Shown: piece after piece, positions 46,111 to 56,200 of the stretch | How the letters are laid out: each line of letters begins with the position of its first letter | How positions within the stretch are numbered: position 1 is the first letter of the stretch | NCBI GenBank assembly: GCA_046233135.1 | Contig: JBJXHN010000009.1 | Span: 62,001-126,000, forward strand | Source of the DNA: JBJXHN01 sp046233135 | Lineage (GTDB): Bacteria > Pseudomonadota > Alphaproteobacteria > Rhodospirillales > Rhodospirillaceae | Length of the DNA: 64,000 nt | Direction: 5' to 3' | The notes under the pieces: model-generated | What the model saw: only the letters and a program-made list of their open reading frames with translations | Databases searched by the model: none | What the model was told of the DNA's origin: nothing | Program-made: the position numbers and the translations under genes

Positions 46111-46344
46111 TTACTCCCCTTCCCAAGAGCGGCACCACATCAGGGCCGCTTCCCGCCGCATCTCGGCGGGTCCCATTTCCTCCTCTTCTTTTGATGCGCC
46201 CCACATGGCGCGCACGGTTGCTTCCACCCGGGATTCCATGGCCAGGGGGTAGCAGACGGCAAGCCGCAGCGCGACCGGTGCGGTCGCGTAAAGCAGCGCG
46301 GCGGCCACGAAAAGGCCGACCACGACAGAAAGAATGGTGTTCAC
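46111..46344 (-). CDS. Small hypothetical membrane protein
   Basis: Minus-strand GTG 46344 gives 77 residues with one strong hydrophobic helix (ILSVVVGLFVAAALLYATAPVAL), then a charged, Glu-rich C-terminus. A GGGGGA sequence lies about nine bases upstream. No family is recognised. The frame continues open upstream to 46518 but that part is not membrane-like. Convergent with the SIR2 gene, whose stop is 18 bases away. It may be a genuine single-pass protein or a chance frame. Confidence 0.4.
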   Translation of the reverse strand: MNTILSVVVGLFVAAALLYATAPVALRLAVCYPLAMESRVEATVRAMWGASKEEEEMGPAEMRREAALMWCRSWEGE

Positions 46345-46703
46345 AGCCAGAGAATCCCCCGGCCGCAGGGGAGACGACACCAGATCCCCCTGTCTCACCC
46401 AAAGACAGGGACGAACGAGCCGGGCCAGAGCACCAGGCAAGACCCGGGAAATAACCCGGCCCGCCCGGCGTCGCCCCTCACCTGCCGGCCGAAGCCACCC
46501 GATGGCCGCGTATTGCACGCGGTGGTGTTGGATTCGAAAACGGTGGGATATAGTGCCAGACAGCCATCAGCCTTGTTCTCCTTGAACGCGCGAAAGGTTG
46601 GTGGTCAGGGGCGTGTCGGTGCTGGTAACACCGGCCCGCCCCGCTTTCTGCCCGCCACAAAGGGCGGACGCGGAGGAATGATAGCACGTGACGGGGGAAC
46701 CTG
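46345..46703. other. Intergenic region without clear gene
   Basis: Nothing convincing is seen. A minus-strand ATG at 46571 with AAGGAG upstream would give only a 29-residue peptide. Several short GC-rich inverted repeats are present, e.g. near 46378-46410 and 46640-46670. The region may mark the right flank of the SIR2 island. Confidence 0.35.
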
Positions 46704-49547
46704 CTACTCCGGGCTGAACACCTCCCGTTGCCCCCAGGCCGCCAGCGCCGCCAGACTCTCCGCCGCCAGTTCGGGGATGCCGTCGGCCAGATCGCCCACC
46801 TCCCCGTCCCCGCGATAGGCCGTCTCCAGCGCCTTGGCGCGGCGGTGCAGCCGCGTCAGGCCATAGGTGCCCGACGCGCCGGCCAGCCGGTGGGCCGTGT
46901 CCACGCCCGGCTCGTCGTCCAGCGCCCGCACCGCCCCGCGCACCGAAGCCGAGGCAATGTCGATCAGCCGCGCAACCTCCGACGGCGGAACGGCGCTCGC
47001 GAAGTCCTCCATATAGGCCGGATCGAAAATCGGCCCGCCCCCAAGATCCCCGGCCGATTCCGGACCCGAATCCGGGACCTGCCCCGCAGCCGGGTCGGTA
47101 CCCACTTCCGGATCAGCCTCCTCCTCTCCGTCCGCGCCGTGCCAGGCCGCCGCCACGGTGGCGCGCAGGTCGGCACTGAGCACCGGCTTGCCCACCACCG
47201 CCACCATCCCCGCCGCCGCACAGGCCGCCCGGTCCTCCGGCATCACGTTGGCCGTCACTGCGATCACCGGCGGGCCGTGGCGTGCGCGGATGCGCCGGGC
47301 CACCTCCAGCCCCGACAGGCCCGGCAGGCGCAAATCGCTCAGCACCAGATCGAAGCGTTCCGTCTCCACCAGTTCCAGCGCCTCGGCCCCGCTGGCGGCC
47401 ATGCGCACCGCGTGACCGTCCGCCTCCAGGAAGCCGCTCAGCACCCGGCGGTTCACCGGGTCGTCCTCCACCAGCAGGACCGACAGCGGCGGCACCGGCG
47501 GCAGGGCGGCGACCGCCTCTGCGCGGGAGGACGAGGCGGCGTCCACCGGCTGGCCGGCGTCGGGAACAAAGGGCAGATCCACCTGGAACACCGACCCGCC
47601 CGAGGGGTTGGGGCGATAGGAAATCACGCCCCCCATGCCCTCCACCAGCCGGCGGCAAATGGCCAGCCCCAGACCCGCCCCGCCGAACCGGGCGCTGCGG
47701 TCCGCCGAGATCTGGCTGAAAGGCAGGAACAGCCGGTCCAGAGCATCCGGCGGGATGCCGATGCCTGTGTCGGTCACCGTAAAACGCACCAGGGCGGTGT
47801 GGCTGTCGGCGTCCTTCAGCCGGGCTTCCACCGTCACCCCGCCGGCCTCTGTGAACTTGATGGCATTGCCGATCAGGTTCAGCAGCACCTGCCGCAGCCG
47901 CGCCGGATCGCCGGTCAGGTGGTCGGGGATGTCGTCGGCGAAGATCACCGCCAGCTTCAGCCCCTTCTGTTCCGCCGTGCCGCGCATCAGGCCCACCATG
48001 CCGGCCACCAGGGCCGCCGGCTCGAAGGCCTTGGACTCGAAACTCAGCTTGCCCGCCTCCACCCGGCTGATGTCGAGAATATCGTTCAGCAGTTCGGCCA
48101 GCGCCGCGCCGGACTGGCGGATGGTGCGCACCAGGTCCCGCGCCTCGTCCGCGTGGTCGGCGCTGCGCGGCCCCTCCAGCGTGCCGTCCAGCAGTTCGGC
48201 CACACCCAGCAGGCCGTTCAGGGGGGTGCGGATCTCGTGGCTCATCATCGCCAGGAAGTCGCTTTTGGCCCGGGCCGCTGCCTCGGCCTGCTCCTTGGCC
48301 AGCCGCAGCTCGGCGGTGCGTTCGTCCACCATGCGCTTCAGGCCGGACTGATAGGCATGCACCCGCCGGGCCATCTCGTTGAAGGTCTGGGCCAGGGCGC
48401 GGATCTCCCAGGCGCCGGCATCGGCCCGCAATTCCCGCAGGTTGCCCGCCGACAGCTGGTGGGCGGCGCTGTCCAGGTCGCGGATCGGCGTGGTGATCGC
48501 CCGGGCCACCAGCAGCGAGACCACCAGCACCAGCACCACCGCCGTCAGCGCCACCACCAGGCCCATCACCCGCAGCCGGTCCATGGCCGCCATGCGTTCG
48601 GCCACATCCACCTTGACCACCAGCGCCCAGTCGAAGGACGGCAGGTAGCGCCAGGCCGCCACCACCGGCTGGCGGCGATAGTCCATGACCTCGCCCACCC
48701 CCCGCTGGCCCGACAGCGCGAGGTCGAAGGGCTCCCGCCCCGGCGTGTCGGGCCGCAGGCGGTCGTCGGGCGGGGCGGCGTCGGCGAAGCGGGGGCGGCC
48801 GTGCAGCTGGATCACCCCGCTGTCCGAGGCACCACCCACCATCGCTTCGCCGGTGGTGCCCAGGCCGGTGTAGTCGCCGACCATGGTCAGGATCTCGTCC
48901 AGCCCCACCCGCAGGCCGACCACCCCGCGCACCGCGCCGTCGCGCAGTAGCGGCGCCCCGACATAGGCCGTAAAGCTGCCCGACCCGTCGGCCACGAAAT
49001 CCGACAGCTGGGGCTCCAGCAGGGTCAGGGCGCGTTCGAAAACGTTGGCCAGGGCCGCCCGGACCGGGCCGCGCACCGGCACCATCGGCGCCTCTCCCCG
49101 GGCGCTGTCGGCGAAGACCACCGTGCCGTCCGCCGCCACCAGATACAGCCCCATGGCCCCCACCGCCTCGCGCGCCCGTACCAGGCCGGGGGCGAAGCGC
49201 TCCCGGGCCAGGGCGTGGGCCGGCCCCTCCGGCGCCTGGTTGGGCAGGCTGCGAAAGGCCTCCAGCGCCTGCACCACCGAAGGCTGGTTGGCGAGCATAT
49301 GGGCCTCGCGCAGCAGGTCCCGGGCGAAGCCTTCGATCTGCAGCGCCCGGCCGTCGGCAACGGCGGCGAGGTTGCGGCCGATCTCGATCCGCAGCTGGGC
49401 TTCGGCGGCGCGGGAATACTGCCAGGCAATCAGGATCATCGGCAGCAGACCCAACAGGCAGAACAGCACGCCGATCTCGATGGCGAGCGAAAAGCCACCG
49501 GTGCTGCGTGCTGGTGCCCCCCGCCGGGATGTCCTGGCCGCCCTCAT
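46704..49547 (-). CDS. Membrane hybrid histidine kinase with Cache, HAMP, REC and HPt domains
   Basis: A 947-residue kinase. TM1 about 20-42, a large periplasmic double-Cache-like domain (about 45-295, with DGRALQIEGFARDLLREAH and FTAYVGAPLLRDGAVRGVVGL), TM2 about 303-325, HAMP (ITTPIRDLDSAAHQLSAGNL), HisKA with SHEIRTPLNG (H437), HATPase with NLIGNAIKF, DTGIGIPP and GGAGLGLAI, a receiver with VLLVEDDPVNRRV and SDLRLPGLSG, and a C-terminal HPt with AHRLAGASGTYG. Start ATG 49547 overlaps the stop of the UrtA-like gene (ATGA), indicating that the binding protein is its sensory partner. Confidence 0.93.
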   Translation of the reverse strand: MRAARTSRRGAPARSTGGFSLAIEIGVLFCLLGLLPMILIAWQYSRAAEAQLRIEIGRNLAAVADGRALQIEGFARDLLREAHMLANQPSVVQALEAFRSLPNQAPEGPAHALARERFAPGLVRAREAVGAMGLYLVAADGTVVFADSARGEAPMVPVRGPVRAALANVFERALTLLEPQLSDFVADGSGSFTAYVGAPLLRDGAVRGVVGLRVGLDEILTMVGDYTGLGTTGEAMVGGASDSGVIQLHGRPRFADAAPPDDRLRPDTPGREPFDLALSGQRGVGEVMDYRRQPVVAAWRYLPSFDWALVVKVDVAERMAAMDRLRVMGLVVALTAVVLVLVVSLLVARAITTPIRDLDSAAHQLSAGNLRELRADAGAWEIRALAQTFNEMARRVHAYQSGLKRMVDERTAELRLAKEQAEAAARAKSDFLAMMSHEIRTPLNGLLGVAELLDGTLEGPRSADHADEARDLVRTIRQSGAALAELLNDILDISRVEAGKLSFESKAFEPAALVAGMVGLMRGTAEQKGLKLAVIFADDIPDHLTGDPARLRQVLLNLIGNAIKFTEAGGVTVEARLKDADSHTALVRFTVTDTGIGIPPDALDRLFLPFSQISADRSARFGGAGLGLAICRRLVEGMGGVISYRPNPSGGSVFQVDLPFVPDAGQPVDAASSSRAEAVAALPPVPPLSVLLVEDDPVNRRVLSGFLEADGHAVRMAASGAEALELVETERFDLVLSDLRLPGLSGLEVARRIRARHGPPVIAVTANVMPEDRAACAAAGMVAVVGKPVLSADLRATVAAAWHGADGEEEADPEVGTDPAAGQVPDSGPESAGDLGGGPIFDPAYMEDFASAVPPSEVARLIDIASASVRGAVRALDDEPGVDTAHRLAGASGTYGLTRLHRRAKALETAYRGDGEVGDLADGIPELAAESLAALAAWGQREVFSPE

Positions 49548-50872
49548 CGCCGCTCTCCCGGACCGGAGTCGGGACCCTGAGCCGCCCAATGACCGTCCCA
49601 ACGGGTGTACAGGCCGTCCAGGAAGGCCACCCATTCCGCTTCGGACAGGAATCCGGGATAGGGGGCGGGGCGGACCGGGCGGCCGCTGCTCCACACCACC
49701 TCGAAATCCCCAGTCGGCCCCAGATGGCCGATCAGCACGGTGCGCCAGGTGTGCTGGCTGCTGGGGTCGATATAGACGATACCGCTGGGCGCGCGCATGG
49801 ACTGGCCGAGCAGGGCGGCGTGGTAGTCGGCAAACTCCGGCGAGCCCGCTTCCTCCACCGCCCGCGCCCACAGCCGCACCCCGAAATAGGCCGCTTCCAT
49901 CGGCGCGGTGGTCACGTAATCCTCGCCATAGGCGGCGCGGAAGGCGTTGACGAAGGCCGTATTCTCCGGGTTCGCCACGCTTTGGAAGTAGTTGCGGGCC
50001 GCGTAGTCGCCGGCCACCAGATCGGCGCCGATGGCCTTCACCTCGGCCTCCGCCAGGCTGAAGGACATCACCGGGATATCCGCCGAGCGGATGCCCGCCG
50101 CCCGCAGCTGGCGATAGAAGGCGATGTTGCTGTCGCCATTGATGGTGTTGAACACCACGTCCGCCCCGGACGCGCGGATGGCGGCGATGATGGCGGTGAA
50201 GTCGGTGCCGCCCAGGGGGACATAGGCCTCGCCGACGATTTCGCCGCGCAGCGCCTGCACCTGGGTGCGGATGATGGCATTGGCGGTGCGGGGGAAGACG
50301 TAATCGCTGCCCACCAGAAAGATCCGCCGGCCGAGGTTGTCCATGGACCACTTGGTGGCCGGGATGATCTGCTGGTTGGGGGCGGCGCCGGTGTAGACGA
50401 TGTTGGGGGAGCGCTCCAGCCCCTCGTACTGGACGGGGTAGAACAGGACGCTGCGGCGGCGTTCGAACACCGGCTTGACGGTCTTGCGGCAGGCCGAAGT
50501 CCAGCAGCCGAAGATGGCCGAGACCTTGTCGCGGCTGATCAGCTGGCCGGCCCGCTCGGCGAACAGGCCCCAGTCGGAGCGGCCGTCGACGACGATGGCC
50601 TCCACCCGCCGTCCGAGCACCCCGCCTTCGCGGTTCAGTTCGGAAATGGCGAACAGGGTGGCGTCGGCCACGGTGCGTTCGCTGACCGCCATGGTGCCCG
50701 ACAGGGAATGCAGCACCCCCACCTTGATCGGGCCGCCGCTGGCCGGGCGTTCCAGGCCGGCCATGATCGGCGCGATGGAGGTGACCACCAGGGCCAGCAC
50801 CATGACGGCGAAGGCCCCCACGTAATAGCGATGCCGCAGGGCGAGAACGCGGTTGGACCCCAGCAGGGCCAT
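49544..50872 (-). CDS. Membrane-anchored UrtA-like periplasmic binding protein (sensor component)
   Basis: A 442-residue paralogue of UrtA encoded at 34556-35869. Shared blocks include VGVLHSLSGTMAVSE, IFGCWTSACRKTVKPVFE, LFYPVQYEGLE, YTGAAPNQQ and NTINGDSNIAFY. Instead of a cleavable signal with a small exported body it begins with a basic stretch and a hydrophobic helix (AFAVMVLALVVTSIAPIMAG) without an obvious cleavage site, so it may be anchored in the inner membrane. It is translationally coupled to a hybrid kinase and has no permease genes nearby. A urea, amide or related ligand is expected from family. Confidence 0.88.
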   Translation of the reverse strand: MALLGSNRVLALRHRYYVGAFAVMVLALVVTSIAPIMAGLERPASGGPIKVGVLHSLSGTMAVSERTVADATLFAISELNREGGVLGRRVEAIVVDGRSDWGLFAERAGQLISRDKVSAIFGCWTSACRKTVKPVFERRRSVLFYPVQYEGLERSPNIVYTGAAPNQQIIPATKWSMDNLGRRIFLVGSDYVFPRTANAIIRTQVQALRGEIVGEAYVPLGGTDFTAIIAAIRASGADVVFNTINGDSNIAFYRQLRAAGIRSADIPVMSFSLAEAEVKAIGADLVAGDYAARNYFQSVANPENTAFVNAFRAAYGEDYVTTAPMEAAYFGVRLWARAVEEAGSPEFADYHAALLGQSMRAPSGIVYIDPSSQHTWRTVLIGHLGPTGDFEVVWSSGRPVRPAPYPGFLSEAEWVAFLDGLYTRWDGHWAAQGPDSGPGERR

Positions 50873-51004
50873 GGGTGGCGACCTCCGAGCCTGATATGTG
50901 AAGGAAGAAGCCTATCATTCGCGCCGCACCATGGTACAGCCTTGCCAAGGGAGCGCTGCCGCCCGAGAGTGCGGAACCATGTGGAGAACAAGGGTACTGC
51001 AACC

Positions 51005-51568
51005 ATGAAACGGCTGATCATCGCCATCACCGGCGCCTCGGGTGCCCTATACGGCGTGCGGGCGCTGCAAGCCCTGGCCAAGGTGCCGGACCTGGAAACC
51101 CATCTGATCCTGACACCGTCGGGTCAGCGCACCCTGACCACTGAAACCGACTGGACGGCCGAGGCACTGAAGGATCTGGCCGATGTGGTGCACAGCCCCA
51201 AGGACATCGGCGCCTCCATCGCCAGCGGCTCCTTCCGTGCCGAAGGCATGCTGGTGGTGCCCTGCTCCATCAAGACCCTGTCGGGGATCGCCAATTCCTA
51301 CGCCGACACCCTGGCGGTGCGGGCCGCCGACGTCTGTCTGAAGGAGCGGCGGCGGCTGGTGCTGATGGTGCGGGAAACGCCCCTGCACGAAGGCCATCTG
51401 GAGCTGATGCTGAAGGTCACGCGCATGGGCGCGGTGGTGATGCCCCCCGTCCCCGCCTTCTATCAGCGTCCCGACAGCGTGGAGGCCCTGGTGGATCAGA
51501 CGGTGGGCCGGGCGCTCGACCTGTTCGGCATCGACACCGATCTGGTCATGCGCTGGCAGGGGGGCTGA
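51005..51568 (+). CDS. ubiX: Flavin prenyltransferase UbiX
   Basis: A 187-residue flavoprotein. IAITGASGALYGVRAL is the FMN-binding start, followed by HSPKDIGASIASGSFR, VVPCSIKTLSGIANSYADTL (the conserved Ser/Cys-Ser region) and RRRLVLMVRETPLHEGHL. UbiX makes prenylated FMN for UbiD-type decarboxylases, including in ubiquinone synthesis. ATG 51005 starts the recognisable domain; the long open frame before it is antisense to the UrtA-like gene. No ubiD is in the window. Confidence 0.96.
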   Translation: MKRLIIAITGASGALYGVRALQALAKVPDLETHLILTPSGQRTLTTETDWTAEALKDLADVVHSPKDIGASIASGSFRAEGMLVVPCSIKTLSGIANSYADTLAVRAADVCLKERRRLVLMVRETPLHEGHLELMLKVTRMGAVVMPPVPAFYQRPDSVEALVDQTVGRALDLFGIDTDLVMRWQGG

Positions 51569-51637
51569 CGCGCACGCCTGTCCTTTTGCGCCATATCATG
51601 GTCCGGGAGCGTGTGTTCCACGAAGCGGCGGCTTTCG

Positions 51638-53185
51638 TCAGCTCCCCGGTGCTGCGGTGGGGGCCGGAAGAGCCGCCGGGGGCGTTCCCGGCAGCAGAAA
51701 CCGTCCGGTCCGCCAGTCGTCCTGCACCTTCCCCACCGCCCTGGCCAGGGTCTCGATGTCCCCCGCAGCCACGGTCGGCGGCAGCGGGTCGGCACCGATG
51801 GTCTGGAACAGCCGGCCATAGGCATTGTGCACCTGGGCATAGGACAGATCCCGCGACAGTTCCGCCCGAATCTGGTTCAACTCGGCACGGATCACCGCCA
51901 GATCCCCCACCCGGCCGGCCGCAAACGCGGCACTCACCTGCTCGCGGATCCTGGTATCGACTTCGTACAGATCCTGGGCCGTCCGGAAGCGACGCTTGGC
52001 GTCCTCGAAGTTGGCCCGCGCCACATGAACCTGGGTCAGAACCGCCATCGACAGGGCCAGGCGGCGGGCTTCGGTCAGCTCCTCTTCGGCCCAGGCGTGC
52101 TTCAGTGCCGATGGTCCCTGGATCAGACGGAACAGGTTCAGGCTGACCTTGGCCCCATAGGTGGCCCAGTGGCTGTTCATCAGAAAGCTGTTGCTGTCGA
52201 CGTTATAGCCGGCGTTCAGTTCGATGCCCGGCAACAGGCGCAGCATCGCCTTCCAGGTTTCGTCACGGGAAATGCGGGCTTTGTAGTGTTCTTCCAGTAT
52301 TTCCGGCCGATGGGTCAGTGCCAGTTCCTCCATGGCTGCCACGGACAGCGGCGCCTTGGGCAGATCCATGGAAATCCCAGGATCGGCCACCACCAGATCC
52401 TTCGACAGGGGGGCGCTGATCAGCGAGGCCAGTTCGGTTTCCGCCAGGGACATTTCCTGGCGCTGGGCTTCCAGCTGCTGCTGGATTTCCAGCAGGGTCC
52501 TTTGGAAGGTCAGGGCTTCGAGCGGCGATCCCAGGCGCCGCACGGCGATGGTCTCGCTTTGCCTGCGGGCCTTGGCCACGCGCTCCATCAGCGGACCGAT
52601 CTTGGCGAGCAGGCGCTGGGCTGCCAGGGTCCGCCAATAGGCGCCGCGCACATCCTGCATGATCGTATGCGTCACCAGCCGCCGCCGCTGGTCGGCGATC
52701 AGCTCCTGGTTCGCCGCCTGCCGGGACGCCACGTAGGAAACGCCGAAATCCAGCACACTGAACACCACCCCCAGATCACTGGTGAAGTGCTCCGCATCGT
52801 CCGAATAGGAATAGCTTCCGCGCTCGCCCGTGGACACGGTTTCGCTGTTGGAAATGTCCTTGTTGCTCCGCCCGTAGAACCCCGCGCTGCCGTCAATCTG
52901 CGGCACCAGGTCATACAGGGAAAGATCGTACTGCCGGTTCGACACCGCCTGCTCATAGGCGTACTGGCGGCTGTCCAGGTTGTAGGCGATCGCCCGGGCC
53001 ATCGCCTGATCCAGCGTCAAGGGTCCCTTGATCGGCTCCTGGCCGGAAAAGATCTTTTCCAGGTCCGCCTTGGCCTGGAGTTTCACGTCCTGCGGATCCA
53101 GCGGCGCCACACAGCCGGTCAGCAGCAACAGCGCCCCCAGCCCGGCCACCATGCGAAAGCGTTTCAGCCCCATCCGATCACCCAT
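51638..53185 (-). CDS. TolC-family outer membrane lipoprotein
   Basis: A 515-residue outer membrane efflux protein. It has a lipoprotein signal (GLGALLLLTGC, Cys about residue 25) and two OEP repeats of long helices and strands (LTLDQAMARAIAYNLDSRQYAYE; LALTHRPEILEEHYKARIS), as in TolC/OprM-like channels. The start at 53185 was chosen over a TTG 18 bases earlier; an ATG at 53173 is also possible. It lies 45 bases downstream of the adhesin gene and probably gives the outer membrane exit for the adhesin. The Pro/Ala-rich C-terminus is unremarkable. Confidence 0.9.
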   Translation of the reverse strand: MGDRMGLKRFRMVAGLGALLLLTGCVAPLDPQDVKLQAKADLEKIFSGQEPIKGPLTLDQAMARAIAYNLDSRQYAYEQAVSNRQYDLSLYDLVPQIDGSAGFYGRSNKDISNSETVSTGERGSYSYSDDAEHFTSDLGVVFSVLDFGVSYVASRQAANQELIADQRRRLVTHTIMQDVRGAYWRTLAAQRLLAKIGPLMERVAKARRQSETIAVRRLGSPLEALTFQRTLLEIQQQLEAQRQEMSLAETELASLISAPLSKDLVVADPGISMDLPKAPLSVAAMEELALTHRPEILEEHYKARISRDETWKAMLRLLPGIELNAGYNVDSNSFLMNSHWATYGAKVSLNLFRLIQGPSALKHAWAEEELTEARRLALSMAVLTQVHVARANFEDAKRRFRTAQDLYEVDTRIREQVSAAFAAGRVGDLAVIRAELNQIRAELSRDLSYAQVHNAYGRLFQTIGADPLPPTVAAGDIETLARAVGKVQDDWRTGRFLLPGTPPAALPAPTAAPGS

Positions 53186-53230
53186 GTCAATCAAACCCCA
53201 CAAGACGAAATTTCCAGGACATCGAGGAGG

Positions 53231-56200
53231 TCAAAGCCAACGCTTTGGCCCCTCGGGCGGAACATGGCTGGCCAGGGCCATGGCCAGGCGCTCCACCTCG
53301 GCATGGCGCCCGGACAGGTCGGCCTCCTGCGCCAGCGCCGCGACGAAGTCCCGGGGGGCGGGAAAGGCCTGGGCGACCGCGCGGTCCCCCCGGATCGGCG
53401 GCCGGGCCGCGGGTTCGTCCTGATCGGCGTCGTCGTCCCCGCTCTCCGGCTCCTCCTCCCAGGCATAGGCCCGGCCGTGGTCCGGCCCCCCCAGGGACGC
53501 CGAGGGTCCCGGTGCGTCCGAGCCGTCCAGACGCAGGGCATCCAGCGTTTCGAGCTGCACCCAGGCACCGTTCTGCAAGATCATCAGATCGCCGGTCATC
53601 GCATCCACCCGGGTCAGCGCCCCCAGCAGGCGAAGATCGCCCAGCGCCAGCCGGAAGCCGAAACCGAAGCTTCCGTATCCGCTCATGCTTGCCTGACCGG
53701 CGGCCGTCCAGAAGGCGCGGGACAGGGGCGACTGCCCCGGTCCCTCGGCGCGGAAGATGTCCCCCAGGCCGGTGATGCCCAGGCTCCGGGGCATCTGGGA
53801 CGAGACCGACCCACGCCCGCCATCATCGGTTGGGGACGGTCTGGACGTGGTCGGCGTGCCGCGCGGCGGTGCAGGCAAGGGTCCAGGGCGAGAGGGGTCC
53901 TGGGTCGGCGGCGTTGTCGGGTCGGTGGGCGACGGGGAATCCGGTGCCGCCGTCACGGTGACCGTGGTCCGCGCCGCGTCCGAGGCGACCCCGGTCGCGG
54001 AATCGGTCACCGTCACGTCGAAGGCATGGGCGCCGGCCGAGGCGCCGGTGTAGCGCAGCCCCCGGATCAACTGCCCCACCAGGGCGGGCGTCGCATTGGC
54101 GTTCAGGACGATCACCAGATTGCCCGTGCCGCTGCCGTCTTCGGTCACCGTGCCGATGTCCGTATCCCCGACCCGGATGGTTTCCCCCACCGCCAGCACA
54201 CCGTCGCCACCGGACAGGATCGCGGTCCCATCCACCGAAAAGGCCCCGGCCAGCGATCCGTCAACCCGCGTCAGGGTCAGCACGCCTCCGTCAAAAGTGG
54301 CGCTGTCCCCGTCGACAACCGCCGCGTCGCCGCCCTGTTCCAGGGCTTCGGCGGCGCCGACGACCGTGGTCGTGGCGTCGCCGTGCAGATTGACCCAGCT
54401 GGGCCGGTCAAGAACGGTCACGGCGATGGTGTCCGTGTCGCTGCCGGACCCGTCGCTGGTGACAACCGTGATGGTCTGCGAGCCGGAGCTGTTCTCGGCC
54501 GGGGTATAGATCAGCGTGGCGAGGGAGGCGTTCACCTCGGCGACCGATCCGCTGAGGGTCACGTTGCGCGTCCCGTTGCCCGAGATCACCGCACCACCGC
54601 CGACGGTGAACAGCCCCGCGCCATCGGCAACGGAGATGGTGGTGGTCACCGTGCCCCCGTTGGTGCTGGTCACCGAGAGATCGCTCAGGCTCAGGGGCTG
54701 GCCATCCACCGCCTGCAAACCGTCGCCGGGCACCGTATTCACCGGCCCGTCGGCGTCGGCCGCGTCCACATCCACGATGAAGGAAACCGCCGTCGAGGTG
54801 GCGGCATCGGTCGCGGCGTCCCGGATGGTCAGGTCGAAGGTATGGGACCCGCCCGCCGTGGAGGTGTACATCAGCCCGCGGATGAAGGCCTGGACCTGCG
54901 CCGGGGTGACAGCCTCAAGCGTGAGCACCAGGTTGTTGCCGCCCTGTCCGTCCGAGACGGAAGCCACAGAGCCGAGCCGCACGCCATCCACATACACATG
55001 GTCGCCGGCGGCGATGGTCCCATCCGCCGTGGCCAGGGACGCCCCGGCGCTGACCCCCGTGCTGCCCGATCCGCTGAGGCAGAAGTCGCCGGACAGGCCG
55101 CCCGTGCGGGCGATGGTGAGCGTGCCGCCGTCAAAACTGGTGCTGTCCGCATCCGACACCGTCGCATTGCCGCCAATGTCGATCGCCACCACCCCGCCGT
55201 TGCTGACCTGCACGCGGTCCCCGTCCAGGTTCGACACCACCGGCGCACGGGGCACCACGGAGACGCTGAAGCCGTTGCTCGTGCTCGAACTGCCGCCGTC
55301 GCCGTCGTCCAGGGTGGCGGTGAACGTCCGCGTGCCCGGCCCGGAGGGCGCATCGTAGGTCAGCGCCCGGATCAGGGTCTGGACGCGCGCGGACGTGGCA
55401 TCGTCGGAGGTGAAGGTGATCACCAGACTGCCGCCGCCCTGCCCGGTGTTCGTGGCATGGACCGTGCCGATGGTGACGCCCCCGACGACGATGCTCTCCC
55501 CCGCCGCGAAAACGCCGTCACCGCCGCTGGTCACCGTGGCGCCGCTCAGACCCCAGCTGCCGTTGGCGGTGCCGCTGCCCTGGCTGATGGTCAGGCTGCC
55601 GCCGTTGAAATTGGAAGAATCCCCGTCGCTGACCGTGGCATCGGCCAGATCGCTCACCACCACCGGTCCCGCATTGGCGCTCACCTGGCTGACAGCATCG
55701 CCGATCCCGCCCATCACCGGTGCTTCATTCCCGTCGGGCTCGGTCGGGGGCGGGGTCGCTGTGACCGCCACGCTTACGGTCGAGGTATTGGCGGGATTGC
55801 CGTCCGTATCGGTCAGGGCAACGCTGACCGACCGCGTGCCGCTGGCGGTGTAGCCGCTGCCGCTGTAGCGCAGTGCCTGGATCAGGGTGCCCACCGCCGC
55901 AGAGGTGGCATCGGTCGAACTGAAGCTGATCCCCAGACTGGCACCGTCCTGCCCGGTTCCGGTGATGCTGCCGATGGTCACTCCCGATACCCGGACGATG
56001 CTGCCATTGGTCATGCCCGCGCTCAGGCTGACCGTGCCGGTGGTGTCGATGGTCAGATCCTCACCGGCAATCGCCGAGGCGACCGACACCGTCAGCGCGC
56101 CGCCATTGAAGTGAGAGGAATCCGGGTCCGTGACCGACGCATTGCCGCCCACGTCCAGGGCCACGGCGGCATCGCCTTCGGTATAGGACACCGAGTCCCC

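Noticed and set aside
46485..46571. 29-residue peptide frame with AAGGAG upstream of ATG 46571 (minus strand)
   Set aside because: Too short and without family or hydrophobic pattern; the binding site alone is not enough support.
50873..51004. Minus-strand extension of the UrtA-like gene region up to 51002 as one giant fused receptor-kinase
   Set aside because: The kinase frame upstream of 49547 runs through the UrtA-like gene in another frame; the ATGA overlap shows two separate coupled proteins.
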